From Janthinobacterium sp051380735 (GTDB lineage: Bacteria > Pseudomonadota > Gammaproteobacteria > Burkholderiales > Burkholderiaceae_D), in the NCBI RefSeq assembly GCF_051380735.1, contig NZ_JBNYXQ010000001.1, positions 434,001-498,000 on the forward strand: DNA of 64,000 nucleotides, in the 5' to 3' direction. The notes beneath the pieces were generated by a model. It had not been told where the DNA came from and made no database searches. It saw only the letters and a list, made by a program, of their open reading frames with translations. Shown in pieces: positions 45,412 to 54,063 of the stretch (its first letter is position 1; each line of letters opens with the position of its first letter). A program made the position numbers and the translations under genes.

Positions 45412-46143
45412 ATGTCGAAAAAAATGACGCTCGGCATCATGCAGCCCTATTTTTTTCCTTACCTGGGCTACTTTGACCTGATCAACCGTACCGACCGCTG
45501 GATCGTTTTCGACGTGGTGCGCTATGCGCCGAAGAGCTGGATGAACCGTAACCGCATCCTGCACCCCATTGAAGGCTGGCAATATGTCAGCCTGCCGGTT
45601 GACCGGCATGCGGGCGCGGGCCTGATCCGCGACGTGCCGCTGCTGGACCCGCAGGCAGCACATGACAAGATCCAGGGCCAGATACAGCACTACCGAAGCG
45701 CCGGCGCACCTTTTTTTCACGCCGTCTCCGCCCTGATCAGCGCAACCTTCGCCGACGCCGCCAGCGGCCTGCTGCGCGATATGAATGTGGCGTCGCTGGC
45801 CGCCACCTGTGCCTATCTCGACTTGCCATTCCATCCAGAAAACCTGTCAGACCTGGACCTAGAACTGCCGGAGATTGACCACGCTGGCCAGTGGGCGCTG
45901 GAAATTTCCAACGCACTTGGCGCCCAGCGCTACCTCAATCCACCCGGTGGCAAGGATATTTTTCGTCCGCAAGACTGGGAACGGCACGGTATCGAACTGG
46001 CGTTCACCAGCATGGTCTCGTTCAGCTACGCCACCGGCCGCCATCAGTTTGTCGAACATTTATCCATCCTCGATGTGCTTATGTGGAACCCGCCCGGCCG
46101 GGTCAAGGCTTATCTGGACAGCCGCAAGCAGGTTGAAGCATAG
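45412..46143 (+). CDS. WbqC family protein
   Basis: A 243-residue WbqC-like protein. The opening LGIMQPYFFPYLGYFDLINR is the family hallmark, as are KSWMNRNRIL and the C-terminal LSILDVLMWNPPG. WbqC proteins occur in O-antigen and other glycan clusters beside DegT aminotransferases. Their activity is poorly defined; acylation or amide formation on amino-sugars has been suggested. Here it follows aminotransferase 2 by 1 bp and is the last gene before the flagellin. I chose the ATG at 45412, just before the family start. Confidence 0.88.
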   Translation: MSKKMTLGIMQPYFFPYLGYFDLINRTDRWIVFDVVRYAPKSWMNRNRILHPIEGWQYVSLPVDRHAGAGLIRDVPLLDPQAAHDKIQGQIQHYRSAGAPFFHAVSALISATFADAASGLLRDMNVASLAATCAYLDLPFHPENLSDLDLELPEIDHAGQWALEISNALGAQRYLNPPGGKDIFRPQDWERHGIELAFTSMVSFSYATGRHQFVEHLSILDVLMWNPPGRVKAYLDSRKQVEA

Positions 46144-46269
46144 CGTCAGAAAAAATAATTTGAAAATTTCTCAAAAGAATTTAATTTTCCTGAAGCAACG
46201 GTCGTCTTGTACTCATGAGAGCGCAAAAATGCTGCTCCACACCGCATTCAACCAACTGGAGTACTTTTC

Positions 46270-47463
46270 ATGCTGAGCCTTCACACCAACGCCGCCGCCC
46301 TGTCCGCCCAATCGTCGATCTCGAAAACCCAACAATCGCTGTCGACCTCGATGACGCGCCTGTCCACCGGCTACCGCATCAACTCGGCAATGGATGACGC
46401 TGCCGGCCTGCAAATCGCCACCCGCCTGAAAGCACAGACCAGCGGTATGGCCATGGCCATGCGCAACACCCAGAACGCCACCTCGATGATCCAGACCGCC
46501 GACGGCGCGTTGGGCGAAAGCGTAAACATCCTGGTTCGCATGAAGGATCTGGCCACGCAAGCTGCCGATGGCTCGTCGACGGCTGATGACCGTGCTGCAA
46601 TGCAAGCCGAATTCGATACGCTGACCAACGAACTGAGCAATGTTTTGGGCAACACCTCGTTTGCTGGCGCAAAGCTGATGTCAAAATCCGCAAGTCCTGA
46701 AGCCTTGGCAAATGCCCTGGTAAACAAAACCGTCGATAAGAAAGCCTTAGGTACCACAGGCACGGGCGGCGATGCAGGTACGACCCAAGATTTGTTTTTG
46801 GCGCAAGAGGACTACAATACGGCTAAAGCTGCTTATGAAGATGCTACAACTGGCGGAACGCAATTATTGGCAGATGATCTGGTAGCAAAAAGCGGTTTAC
46901 TGAAAGACGCAAAAAAATTGGACGATGCAGCAATCGCTAAATCAGCCGCATCAGATGCTTTTTACGATCAAGCACTGAAAAATGGTCCAACAAGCGCAGC
47001 AGCAGGTAGCAAATTCTCGACGAAAGTGGAATTCCAAATCGGCGCGTCGACCAGCGAATCGATGACCTTTGACCTGTCTTCGCAATTGGATAGCATGCAC
47101 GATGCAATCAAAAATGCGACAACAGAATACAATACCTTCGGTGCAGCTTCGTCTATCGTTGGTAAAGAACTGACTACGGACGGCAGTGCATCGGCAGCGA
47201 TCGACAAGTTGCAAGCTGCCATTGACGCCGTCGGCACTACGCGTTCGGCGCTGGGTGCCGCTGGTAACCGCCTGGACCACGTTGCTACCAACCTGGCCAA
47301 CGTCAGCACCAACACCGCCGGCGCAGCTGGCCGCATCATGGACACCGACTTCGCGACCGAAAGCTCGAACATGACCGCTTCGCAAATGCTGCTGCAAGCT
47401 GGTACCGCCATGCTGAAACAAAGCAACAGCATGTCGTCGATGGTTATGTCCCTGCTGCAATAG
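46270..47463 (+). CDS. Flagellin, lateral (LafA-like) type
   Basis: A 397-residue filament protein. The N-terminal D0/D1 region (1-140) has LSLHTNAAALSAQSSISKTQ, GYRINSAMDDAAGLQIATRL and MAMRNTQNATSMIQTADGAL. The C-terminal D1/D0 region has NLANVSTNTAGAAGRIMDTD and ends SMSSMVMSLLQ. These patterns look closer to lateral flagellins of Vibrio and Aeromonas than to FliC. The middle (about 140-285) is richer in A+T, unlike any family I recognise, and rich in Ala, Ser, Thr and Lys, so it is the likely exposed and glycosylated domain. GGAG precedes the ATG. I found no clear sigma28 site upstream. Confidence 0.93.
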   Translation: MLSLHTNAAALSAQSSISKTQQSLSTSMTRLSTGYRINSAMDDAAGLQIATRLKAQTSGMAMAMRNTQNATSMIQTADGALGESVNILVRMKDLATQAADGSSTADDRAAMQAEFDTLTNELSNVLGNTSFAGAKLMSKSASPEALANALVNKTVDKKALGTTGTGGDAGTTQDLFLAQEDYNTAKAAYEDATTGGTQLLADDLVAKSGLLKDAKKLDDAAIAKSAASDAFYDQALKNGPTSAAAGSKFSTKVEFQIGASTSESMTFDLSSQLDSMHDAIKNATTEYNTFGAASSIVGKELTTDGSASAAIDKLQAAIDAVGTTRSALGAAGNRLDHVATNLANVSTNTAGAAGRIMDTDFATESSNMTASQMLLQAGTAMLKQSNSMSSMVMSLLQ

Positions 47464-47504
47464 TAGTAGTATTCTCCTGACCTGGTTCAGGTCAGGCAGA
47501 CCAG

Positions 47505-47535
47505 AGCCAACTGCGCAAGCAGTTGGCTTTTTTTT
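47505..47535 (+). terminator. Intrinsic terminator after flagellin
   Basis: AGCCAACTGC (47505-47514) pairs with GCAGTTGGCT (47519-47528) around a GCAA loop, followed by a run of T to 47535. A second hairpin, CCTGACCT/AGGTCAGG (47477-47497), lies just before it. Confidence 0.92.
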
Positions 47536-47558
47536 CATCCCAGGCGGGAGGAACAGCA

Positions 47559-48626
47559 ATGGCCATAGACCGCATTTCCGCAGGCAATGCCCTGCCCCTG
47601 ATTACGCAGCGCCTCGACGTCAGCCCGGCCACGCCGCTGACGCCCGGGGTGGTAATGCCGCTGGTGCCCGTCGGCCCCTTCATGGCGCCGGCGCCCGATG
47701 CCGGCAGCTTGCCGGCGCAGTTGTCGCAGGCGCAAGATGGCCTGGCGTCCCTGATCAAGCCGAATGCCGGCGACCCTGGCCTGGGCGCCACTGCGCGCGA
47801 CAGCAGCGCGATGCAGGTGAATCAATTATTTTTTACGCGCCAACTGGTATGGCAGCCGCCCGATGCGGCGCAGCTGGCCGCCTCCTGGCGCGTGATGGTG
47901 AAAACCTATGGCGAGCAATACGCCGCGCTGCAGGAACACGCGCGTGGCCAGCACCTGCCAGGCAACCTGCTGATGGCCGAGCAGCAGCCGGTGGCGCGCT
48001 CTGCGCTGCCGCTCGATACCGAAGCATGGCGCTTTGCCGTCTACGGCTGGGGCGGCCAGCGCCTGCTGCTGCGCGTGCTGCCCGGCGACGAAGAGGACGC
48101 CGCGCCGCGCAAGCGCAACGGCAAGGTAGCGCTGCGGGTCGAACTGCTGATCGATGGCGTGGGGCGCGTGGTGATCCAGATGGAGCCGGCCAACGATGGC
48201 GTGCTGCTGGAACTGGCGGCCGATGACGAATTGGCCCTGGCCCACCTGCGCCGCGTGCTGCCCGAGATTGCAGAGGCGGTGCGCAGCGCCGGCCTGCGCA
48301 TGCTGCGCTGCCGCCTGAACCGCGTGCTGCATGCACAGCCGGCGCACGCCGGCTATCCGATGCAGGCGGCCGCCAGCGCGCTGTCGCAGCCGCTGTTCCA
48401 GGCGATGGCAGAAGTGGCGCTGCTGCTGACGCGGCCACCGGCGGAAACGGCGCATGATCCGGCCGAACCGGAAGCGGCGCCTGCCGCACCGGAAGAACCG
48501 GTCATCGTGTCGAAGGAAGTGGCGGCACCGAAGGATTACTGGGGCGACGCCACGATGGAAGAAATCGTGCTGCCGGCCGACGCGCAGGAACCTGAACTGC
48601 TCACGCCCATCGACGAGCAGGATTGA
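47559..48626 (+). CDS. FliK-like hook-length control C-terminal domain protein
   Basis: A 355-residue protein not assignable to a named gene. The first 90 residues are rich in Pro, Ala and Gly. The region about 200-265 (ALRVELLIDGVGRVVIQMEP, then a helix ending GLRMLRCRLNRVL) resembles the FliK C-terminal domain pattern, which pairs a beta-hairpin with a helix. The tail is acidic and Pro-rich. AGGAGG-like GGGAGGA precedes the ATG at 47559. It is convergent with flhA, with 1 bp between the stop codons. A second fliK-like gene begins at 63375, so this one may have another role in export or filament control. Confidence 0.6.
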   Translation: MAIDRISAGNALPLITQRLDVSPATPLTPGVVMPLVPVGPFMAPAPDAGSLPAQLSQAQDGLASLIKPNAGDPGLGATARDSSAMQVNQLFFTRQLVWQPPDAAQLAASWRVMVKTYGEQYAALQEHARGQHLPGNLLMAEQQPVARSALPLDTEAWRFAVYGWGGQRLLLRVLPGDEEDAAPRKRNGKVALRVELLIDGVGRVVIQMEPANDGVLLELAADDELALAHLRRVLPEIAEAVRSAGLRMLRCRLNRVLHAQPAHAGYPMQAAASALSQPLFQAMAEVALLLTRPPAETAHDPAEPEAAPAAPEEPVIVSKEVAAPKDYWGDATMEEIVLPADAQEPELLTPIDEQD

Positions 48627-48627
48627 T

Positions 48628-50718
48628 TTACCCGACTGTGCCGATAATGCTCACTTCGCGGTTTTCGGGGATCTCGTTATACGACAGCACGTGCAGGCCC
48701 GGCGCGAACAGGCGCGCATAGCGCGCCAGCAGCGGGCGGATCTGCGGCAGCACCAGCAGCAGCGGCGGCGTGGCCTGCTGCTTCATCTGCTCGCGCGCCA
48801 CCGGCATGTTGACCTGCAGCTGCGACAGCAGGTGCGGATCGATCGGATAATTATCCAGCGTGACCTTGCCGGACTGGCGCGCCTGGTTCAATGACCCCAG
48901 CAGCATGTTTTCCAGCTCGCCGCCGAGGTTGAATGCCTGCATTTCCAGCTTCTGGCCAAAAAGGCCGCTGACAATCTGGCGCCGCAAGGCACAGCGCACT
49001 TCGGCCGCCAGCAAGATGGGATCCTTGGTGGTCTCGGAACTGTCGAGCAAGGTGGTGGCAATCGGCACCAGGTCCTTCAATGAAACGTTCTCGGCCAGCA
49101 ACACGCGGAACACGCGCAGCAGCTGCGTGTGCGTCAGCGCCTTGTCGAGTGCTGCGGCAAGCTTGGGCGACAGCGCCGCCAGCCGCTCCATCATGTGCGA
49201 CACGTCTTCATGGCGGAACAGCTCCGGCAGGTATTCGCGGATCATTTTCGACAAATGGGTGGCGATCACGCTGGGCGCTTCGATCACCTGGTAACCCATG
49301 CCCAGCGCATGGGCTTTCGCGGCGGGTTCAATCCAGGTCACCGGCATGCCGTAGGCCGGCTCGATGCCGGGAATGCCATCCAACTGGCCATAGACGTTCG
49401 GCGAGGGTATCGCCATCAAACGGTCGGCCTGCACTTCGGCCTGGGCCACCACGGTACCTGACAGCATGATGGTGTACTGCGAGGGTTTCAGCGCCAGGTC
49501 GTCGCGCACGCCGATCTGCGGCAGCAGCAGGCCCATCGCTTCGGACAAACTCTGGCGCACGCCCTTGACGCGTTTGTTCAAAGGTTCGCCCTGGGTCTTG
49601 TCGACCATGCCCACCAGTTTGTAGCCCAGCATCACCATCAGCGGCTGTACCGCCGGCAGTTGCTGCCATTCCAGTTCAGCCGGCTTGTCGCCCAGCAGCG
49701 CCGCTTCGATGGCTGCCATGCCGGAATTGTCGGGCGCCTTGACGCGCTGCTGCGTCAGGCGCCAGGCAACAAAGCCCAGCACTGCCGCAAAGGTCATGAA
49801 CATCAGCCACGGCATGCCCGGAATCAGGGCCAGCGCCACCATCATGCCCGAGGCACTGAAAAGGACCGTCGGTGAGGTCAGCACCTGGCTCGCCACTTGC
49901 TGCTCGAAGTCGCCCGAGTCGCTGATACGGGTCACCAGGATGGCGGCCGCAGCCGACAGCAGCAGTGCCGGGATCTGCGCCACCAGGCCATCGCCGATGG
50001 TCAGCAAGGCGTACTGGCGGAAAGCGTCGCCGAACGACAGGTCGTGCATCAGCGAGCCGATGGCCACGCCACCGACCATGTTGATGATCAAAATCAGGAT
50101 ACTGGCGACGGCATCGCCGCGCACGAATTTCGAGGCACCGTCCATGGCGCCGTAAAAGTCCGCTTCAGCCGCCACGTCCTTGCGGCGCAGCTGGGCTTTT
50201 TCCTGGTTGATCAGACCGGCGTTCAGGTCGGCGTCGATCGCCATCTGCTTGCCCGGCAAAGCGTCCAGCGTAAAGCGCGCCGACACTTCCGAAATGCGTT
50301 CCGCGCCCTTGGTGACGACGGCGAAGTTGATGATCATCAGGATCACGAAGACCACGATACCAACCACGAAGTTGCCGCCGATCACCACATTACCGAACGC
50401 TTCGATCACTTTGCCGGCCGCGTCCGCGCCCGTGTGGCCATGCAACAGCACTACCCGTGTCGAGGCCACGTTCAAGGTCAGCCTCAGCATGGTGGTGGCC
50501 AGGATCACCGTCGGGAAGACCGAGAAGTCGAGCGGCCTCTTGGCCGAGACGCTGACCAGGATGACGATCAGGGCCAGCACGATATTGAAGGTGAACAGGA
50601 TATCGAGCAGCACCGGCGGCAGCGGCAAGATGATCATTGCCAGTATCACCAACAGGAACATTGGCGTGACGAACTTGTGGCGGCGCATCTCGGCAACCAG
50701 TCGGTTCAGGAAATTCAT
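48628..50718 (-). CDS. flhA: Flagellar export gate protein FlhA
   Basis: A 696-residue inner-membrane subunit of the flagellar type III export gate. Eight hydrophobic helices occupy roughly residues 15-310, with the family signature RPLDFSVFPTVILATTMLRL near 61-80 and the cytoplasmic loop FTLDALPGKQMAIDADLNAG (FHIPEP). The C-terminal cytoplasmic domain (about 350-690) docks chaperones and substrates. It is the last gene of the fliM-N-P-Q-R-flhB-flhA operon on the minus strand and overlaps flhB by 4 bp. Confidence 0.96.
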   Translation of the reverse strand: MNFLNRLVAEMRRHKFVTPMFLLVILAMIILPLPPVLLDILFTFNIVLALIVILVSVSAKRPLDFSVFPTVILATTMLRLTLNVASTRVVLLHGHTGADAAGKVIEAFGNVVIGGNFVVGIVVFVILMIINFAVVTKGAERISEVSARFTLDALPGKQMAIDADLNAGLINQEKAQLRRKDVAAEADFYGAMDGASKFVRGDAVASILILIINMVGGVAIGSLMHDLSFGDAFRQYALLTIGDGLVAQIPALLLSAAAAILVTRISDSGDFEQQVASQVLTSPTVLFSASGMMVALALIPGMPWLMFMTFAAVLGFVAWRLTQQRVKAPDNSGMAAIEAALLGDKPAELEWQQLPAVQPLMVMLGYKLVGMVDKTQGEPLNKRVKGVRQSLSEAMGLLLPQIGVRDDLALKPSQYTIMLSGTVVAQAEVQADRLMAIPSPNVYGQLDGIPGIEPAYGMPVTWIEPAAKAHALGMGYQVIEAPSVIATHLSKMIREYLPELFRHEDVSHMMERLAALSPKLAAALDKALTHTQLLRVFRVLLAENVSLKDLVPIATTLLDSSETTKDPILLAAEVRCALRRQIVSGLFGQKLEMQAFNLGGELENMLLGSLNQARQSGKVTLDNYPIDPHLLSQLQVNMPVAREQMKQQATPPLLLVLPQIRPLLARYARLFAPGLHVLSYNEIPENREVSIIGTVG

Positions 50719-51854
50719 GACGGTACAACCTCGCTCAGGTGAGATGGCACGACCACCTCGGTGGGTAAGATGGGCTGGGCAGCACGCTGCCCGGACCGGA
50801 ATGCTTTCAGCTGCAGGATGTAATTGAGCACCTGCGACACGGCCTGGTACAACTGCACGGGAATTTGCTGCTGCACCTGGCTGGTGTTATAGATGGCGCG
50901 TGCCAGCGGCGGCAATTCGAGCGTCTCGATATTGTGCTCCCTGGCCACCTGGCGGATATACAGCGCCATCTCGTCGACGCCCTTGGCGACCACGAACGGC
51001 GCTTCAGCGCGGTCCTGGTCATACTTGAGCGCGACGGCGTAATGCTCGGGATTGACGATGACCACGTCGGCATCGGGCACCGTCTTGCGCACGCTGCGCC
51101 GGCCCAACTGCTGCTGCAACTGGCGGATGCGCTGGCGCACTTCGGGCCGCCCTTCGCTGCTCTTGTGCTCTTCCTTCACGTCTTGCTTGCTCATGCGCTG
51201 ATTCTTGGCAAAGAAGAAAGCCTGTGCCGGCACGTCGATGATGGCAAACAGGATGAATACCGAAATAAGCGCCATCAACCCATCTATCATCAATGCCGAA
51301 CCATCGAGCATGGCCTGCTGCAATGGCCGGTGCTGCAAAGCCACGTACTGCGCCAGGCTGGAGCGGCTGACATGCACCAGCACCATGCCCAGCACCACTG
51401 CCTTGGCGATCGAGATGCCGAACTCAAACCCATGCTTCGGACTGACCAGCCGGCCCAGGTTCTTGGCTGGGCTGAGGCGCTCCATCTTCGGTGCCCAGTT
51501 CTTGGTGCTGATTACCCAGCCACCCGGAATCAGGGAGCCGAGCACGACAAAAAAAGGCACGCAGAACAGCGGCAGTATCATTTTAATCAGCAGGCCCACG
51601 GAGGTGGCAAATGCCGTCGACATGGCATTGTCGAGGGCACCGGTGCTGTCGAGGGGCATGAAGGACAGGGCAAACAGCTGGCGGAACGACTCCAGGTAGC
51701 TGGGCAGCAAGTACACGAACAGCTTCATGCTGATCAAAATGCCGAGCGCCGTCGACAGGTCGCGCGAACGCACTACCTGCCCTTCCTGGCGCGATTTTTT
51801 CAGCTTCTGCTGTGACGCCTTTTCGGTCTTGTCGCCACTGCTGTTATCCGCCAT
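50715..51854 (-). CDS. flhB: Flagellar export switch protein FlhB
   Basis: A 379-residue inner-membrane export protein. Four transmembrane helices lie in residues about 30-210, followed by a cytoplasmic domain that normally self-cleaves at NPTH to change substrate specificity from hook to filament. Here the site reads NPEH (residues 268-271) followed by YAVALKYD. The N-terminal DKTEKASQQKLKKSRQEGQV is typical. The start overlaps the end of fliR by 11 bp. Confidence 0.95.
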   Translation of the reverse strand: MADNSSGDKTEKASQQKLKKSRQEGQVVRSRDLSTALGILISMKLFVYLLPSYLESFRQLFALSFMPLDSTGALDNAMSTAFATSVGLLIKMILPLFCVPFFVVLGSLIPGGWVISTKNWAPKMERLSPAKNLGRLVSPKHGFEFGISIAKAVVLGMVLVHVSRSSLAQYVALQHRPLQQAMLDGSALMIDGLMALISVFILFAIIDVPAQAFFFAKNQRMSKQDVKEEHKSSEGRPEVRQRIRQLQQQLGRRSVRKTVPDADVVIVNPEHYAVALKYDQDRAEAPFVVAKGVDEMALYIRQVAREHNIETLELPPLARAIYNTSQVQQQIPVQLYQAVSQVLNYILQLKAFRSGQRAAQPILPTEVVVPSHLSEVVPS

Positions 51855-52644
51855 GGGCCACCCGCATCTGTTCGGCTATCATGTCGAGCACCCGGTTGGT
51901 CATGGCGATATAGTGCTCGGGAATGAACTTGACGATCTGCACCAGCATCAGCAAGCCAAATACCGTGATCATTGAAAAGCCCAGTGAAAACAGGTTCAGC
52001 GACGGCGCCACGCGGTTCAGGAAGCCAAAGCCCATCTGCACCACCATGGTGGAAAACACGATCGGCAGGGCCAGCAGCATGGCAGCGGCAAAAATCCACG
52101 CAACATTGTAGGCCACCGTTTGCAGCAACAGTGGCCCGTAACCCTGCCCGACCGGCCAGGCATTGAAACTGGCACCGACCACCCCCGCCAGTACCAGATG
52201 GCCGTCGATGGTGAAAAACACAATCATGCACAAGATCGTCAGCAGGCCCGAGATCACGTCCGACGAGGTGCCGTTCAGTGGGTCGTTCATGACGGCCATC
52301 GAAAAGCCCACCTGGCTTGACACCAGGAAACCCAGCACCGACATGACCGACATGGCAAAGTGAAACGCCAGCCCCAGCACGAAACCAATCACGGCCTGCT
52401 CGAGGGTTGCCACGATGGCGTGCAGCGACAGCGGATCGATGGCAAGCAGTTCGCGCGAAGCGCCCGAGGCCTGCATCACCGGCAACATCAGGATCGCCAG
52501 GATCAACGCCAGCAAAATGCGCACCGTGACCGGCACGGTGACGTCGCCTATCACGGGCGAGGCGCTGAGCATGGCCAGGATACGGCAGAACGGCCACCAT
52601 ACGGCCAGCATGAACGGCAGGACCTGGTTGAACATCTCGATCAT
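51844..52644 (-). CDS. fliR: Flagellar export protein FliR
   Basis: A 266-residue inner-membrane export-gate protein with about six hydrophobic helices. FRIL-like CRILAMLSASPVIGDVTVPV near the N-terminus and PVVFSTMVV-like stretches fit FliR. The order FliP-FliQ-FliR-FlhB matches the assembly order of the export core. It starts 12 bp after the fliQ stop and overlaps flhB by 11 bp. Confidence 0.93.
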   Translation of the reverse strand: MIEMFNQVLPFMLAVWWPFCRILAMLSASPVIGDVTVPVTVRILLALILAILMLPVMQASGASRELLAIDPLSLHAIVATLEQAVIGFVLGLAFHFAMSVMSVLGFLVSSQVGFSMAVMNDPLNGTSSDVISGLLTILCMIVFFTIDGHLVLAGVVGASFNAWPVGQGYGPLLLQTVAYNVAWIFAAAMLLALPIVFSTMVVQMGFGFLNRVAPSLNLFSLGFSMITVFGLLMLVQIVKFIPEHYIAMTNRVLDMIAEQMRVAHGG

Positions 52645-52656
52645 GGCTGGGCCCTG

Positions 52657-52929
52657 CTAGCCAACCAGGGTAGCGGCGCGCTGGAAAATCGACACGCAAT
52701 AATCCATCAGGTAACCCGACATCCAGCGTCCGGCCAGGATCAGCGCCAGCAAGGTGACCAGGAGGCGCGGCAGGAAGCTCAGCGTCTGTTCATTGATCTG
52801 GGTGGCGGCCTGCACCAGGGCGACCACCAGGCCCATCAACAAACCGGGCACGACCAATATCACTACCAGCAGCATGACGATGTGCAAGGCTTCGATGACC
52901 AGGTCAACGGCGACTTCCGGCGTTAACAT
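52657..52929 (-). CDS. fliQ: Flagellar export protein FliQ
   Basis: A 90-residue membrane protein with two transmembrane helices (about 14-40 and 51-75). MTPE-like MLTPEVAVDLVIEALHIVML, followed by PGLLMGLVVALVQAATQINEQ, is the classical FliQ pattern. It forms the export-gate core with FliP and FliR. It directly abuts the end of fliP with no spacer. Confidence 0.94.
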   Translation of the reverse strand: MLTPEVAVDLVIEALHIVMLLVVILVVPGLLMGLVVALVQAATQINEQTLSFLPRLLVTLLALILAGRWMSGYLMDYCVSIFQRAATLVG

Positions 52930-53700
52930 TCAATACGCCTGTATGCTGGTGACTAGCGTGTTGACAGTCAGGGTCCAGCCATCGACCAGCACGAACAGCA
53001 GCAGCTTGAAAGGCAGCGAGATGACCAGCGGCGAGAGCATCATCATGCCCATCGCCATCAAGACGGAGGCCACCACAAGGTCGATGATCAGGAACGGGAT
53101 GAACAGCATGCAGCCTATCTGGAACGCCGTCTTCAGCTCGGACAGCACGAAGGCGGCCAGCTTGACGGTAAAACTGTGATCCTGCGGACGCATGGTAGAA
53201 GGCTCGCCGGCCAGGTGGGCGATCTGCGCCAGCGCTGCCTTGCTCGTTTGCGCCAGCATGAAGCGGGTGATCGGCACTTCAGCCGTTTTCAGCGCCTGCT
53301 GCAGGCCGATCTGGTCGCGGTCGTACGGCACGAACGCCTCTTTCCACACCTGTTCGCCGATCGGCCGCATCACCAGCAAGGTCAGGATCAGGGCGATACC
53401 GGTAACGATGCGGTTAGGCAAGCCCTGTTGCAGGCCCAACGCCTGGCGCAGCAGCGACAAGACGATCACGAAACGGGTAAAGCTGGTCATCATCATGACC
53501 ATCACCGGGAGCAAGCCCAGCAAGGTCATGATGACCAGGATCTGCATCTTGACCGACAGGTCGGTCTTCGCGCCCGGCACCACGCCGGCCAGCAGGTCCT
53601 GCGCACCGGCACTGGCGCACGCCATCATCATCAATGGCAACACCACGGCAGCAGCGAGCTTGCCGCGGTGGCCTCGCCAGCCCGCTACCGCCAGCTTCAT
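52930..53700 (-). CDS. fliP: Flagellar export protein FliP
   Basis: A 256-residue export-gate protein. A cleavable signal peptide (about 1-34) is followed by four transmembrane helices. MMMTSFTRFVIVLSLLRQAL and PNRIVTGIALILT are family signatures, as is FVLSELKTAFQIGCMLFIPF near 187-206. It overlaps the fliN gene end by 4 bp and abuts fliQ. Confidence 0.95.
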   Translation of the reverse strand: MKLAVAGWRGHRGKLAAAVVLPLMMMACASAGAQDLLAGVVPGAKTDLSVKMQILVIMTLLGLLPVMVMMMTSFTRFVIVLSLLRQALGLQQGLPNRIVTGIALILTLLVMRPIGEQVWKEAFVPYDRDQIGLQQALKTAEVPITRFMLAQTSKAALAQIAHLAGEPSTMRPQDHSFTVKLAAFVLSELKTAFQIGCMLFIPFLIIDLVVASVLMAMGMMMLSPLVISLPFKLLLFVLVDGWTLTVNTLVTSIQAY

Positions 53701-54062
53701 GCTGTCATCAGGTCAAGATTGAGGCCATCGAGATCGATTACCTTCAGGCCGTAGTTCTCGCCGGCCACCACCACTTCGGCGCGGCCGATCGGCGTGCCGT
53801 TGACCTTGATGACGAGTGGCTCGCCGGCCAGCATGTCGAGTTCGAGCACGCTGTCCGGGCCGATGGCCATCAGCTCTTCGAGCGAGATGCGGGCCGAACC
53901 CACTTCCAGGGTCAGGGTCACGGGGATCTTGCGCATCATCTGGGGAATGTCTCGCCGCGTGCGGGTGCTGGCCACATCGCTGATATCACCTTGGTCGATG
54001 ATCATATCGTCGCCCAGCTCTTCCAGCAAGGTTTCGCTCTGATTGGTATCGGTCATATTCAT
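53697..54062 (-). CDS. fliN: Flagellar motor switch protein FliN
   Basis: About 121 residues, one SpoA (surface presentation of antigens) domain over roughly residues 45-118 (IPVTLTLEVGSARISLEELM, LDMLAGEPLVIKVNGTPIGR, EVVVAGENYGLKV). It forms the lower C-ring and helps dock the FliH-FliI complex. The start may be the ATG at 54062 or that at 54056; a longer reading from 54080 would overlap the fliM stop by 17 bp. It overlaps fliP by 4 bp. Confidence 0.9.
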   Translation of the reverse strand: MNMTDTNQSETLLEELGDDMIIDQGDISDVASTRTRRDIPQMMRKIPVTLTLEVGSARISLEELMAIGPDSVLELDMLAGEPLVIKVNGTPIGRAEVVVAGENYGLKVIDLDGLNLDLMTA

Positions 54063-54063
54063 A

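Noticed and set aside
46144..46269. A sigma28 promoter for the flagellin gene
   Set aside because: I looked for TAAA with GCCGATAA at the correct spacing in the 126-bp leader and found no acceptable match.
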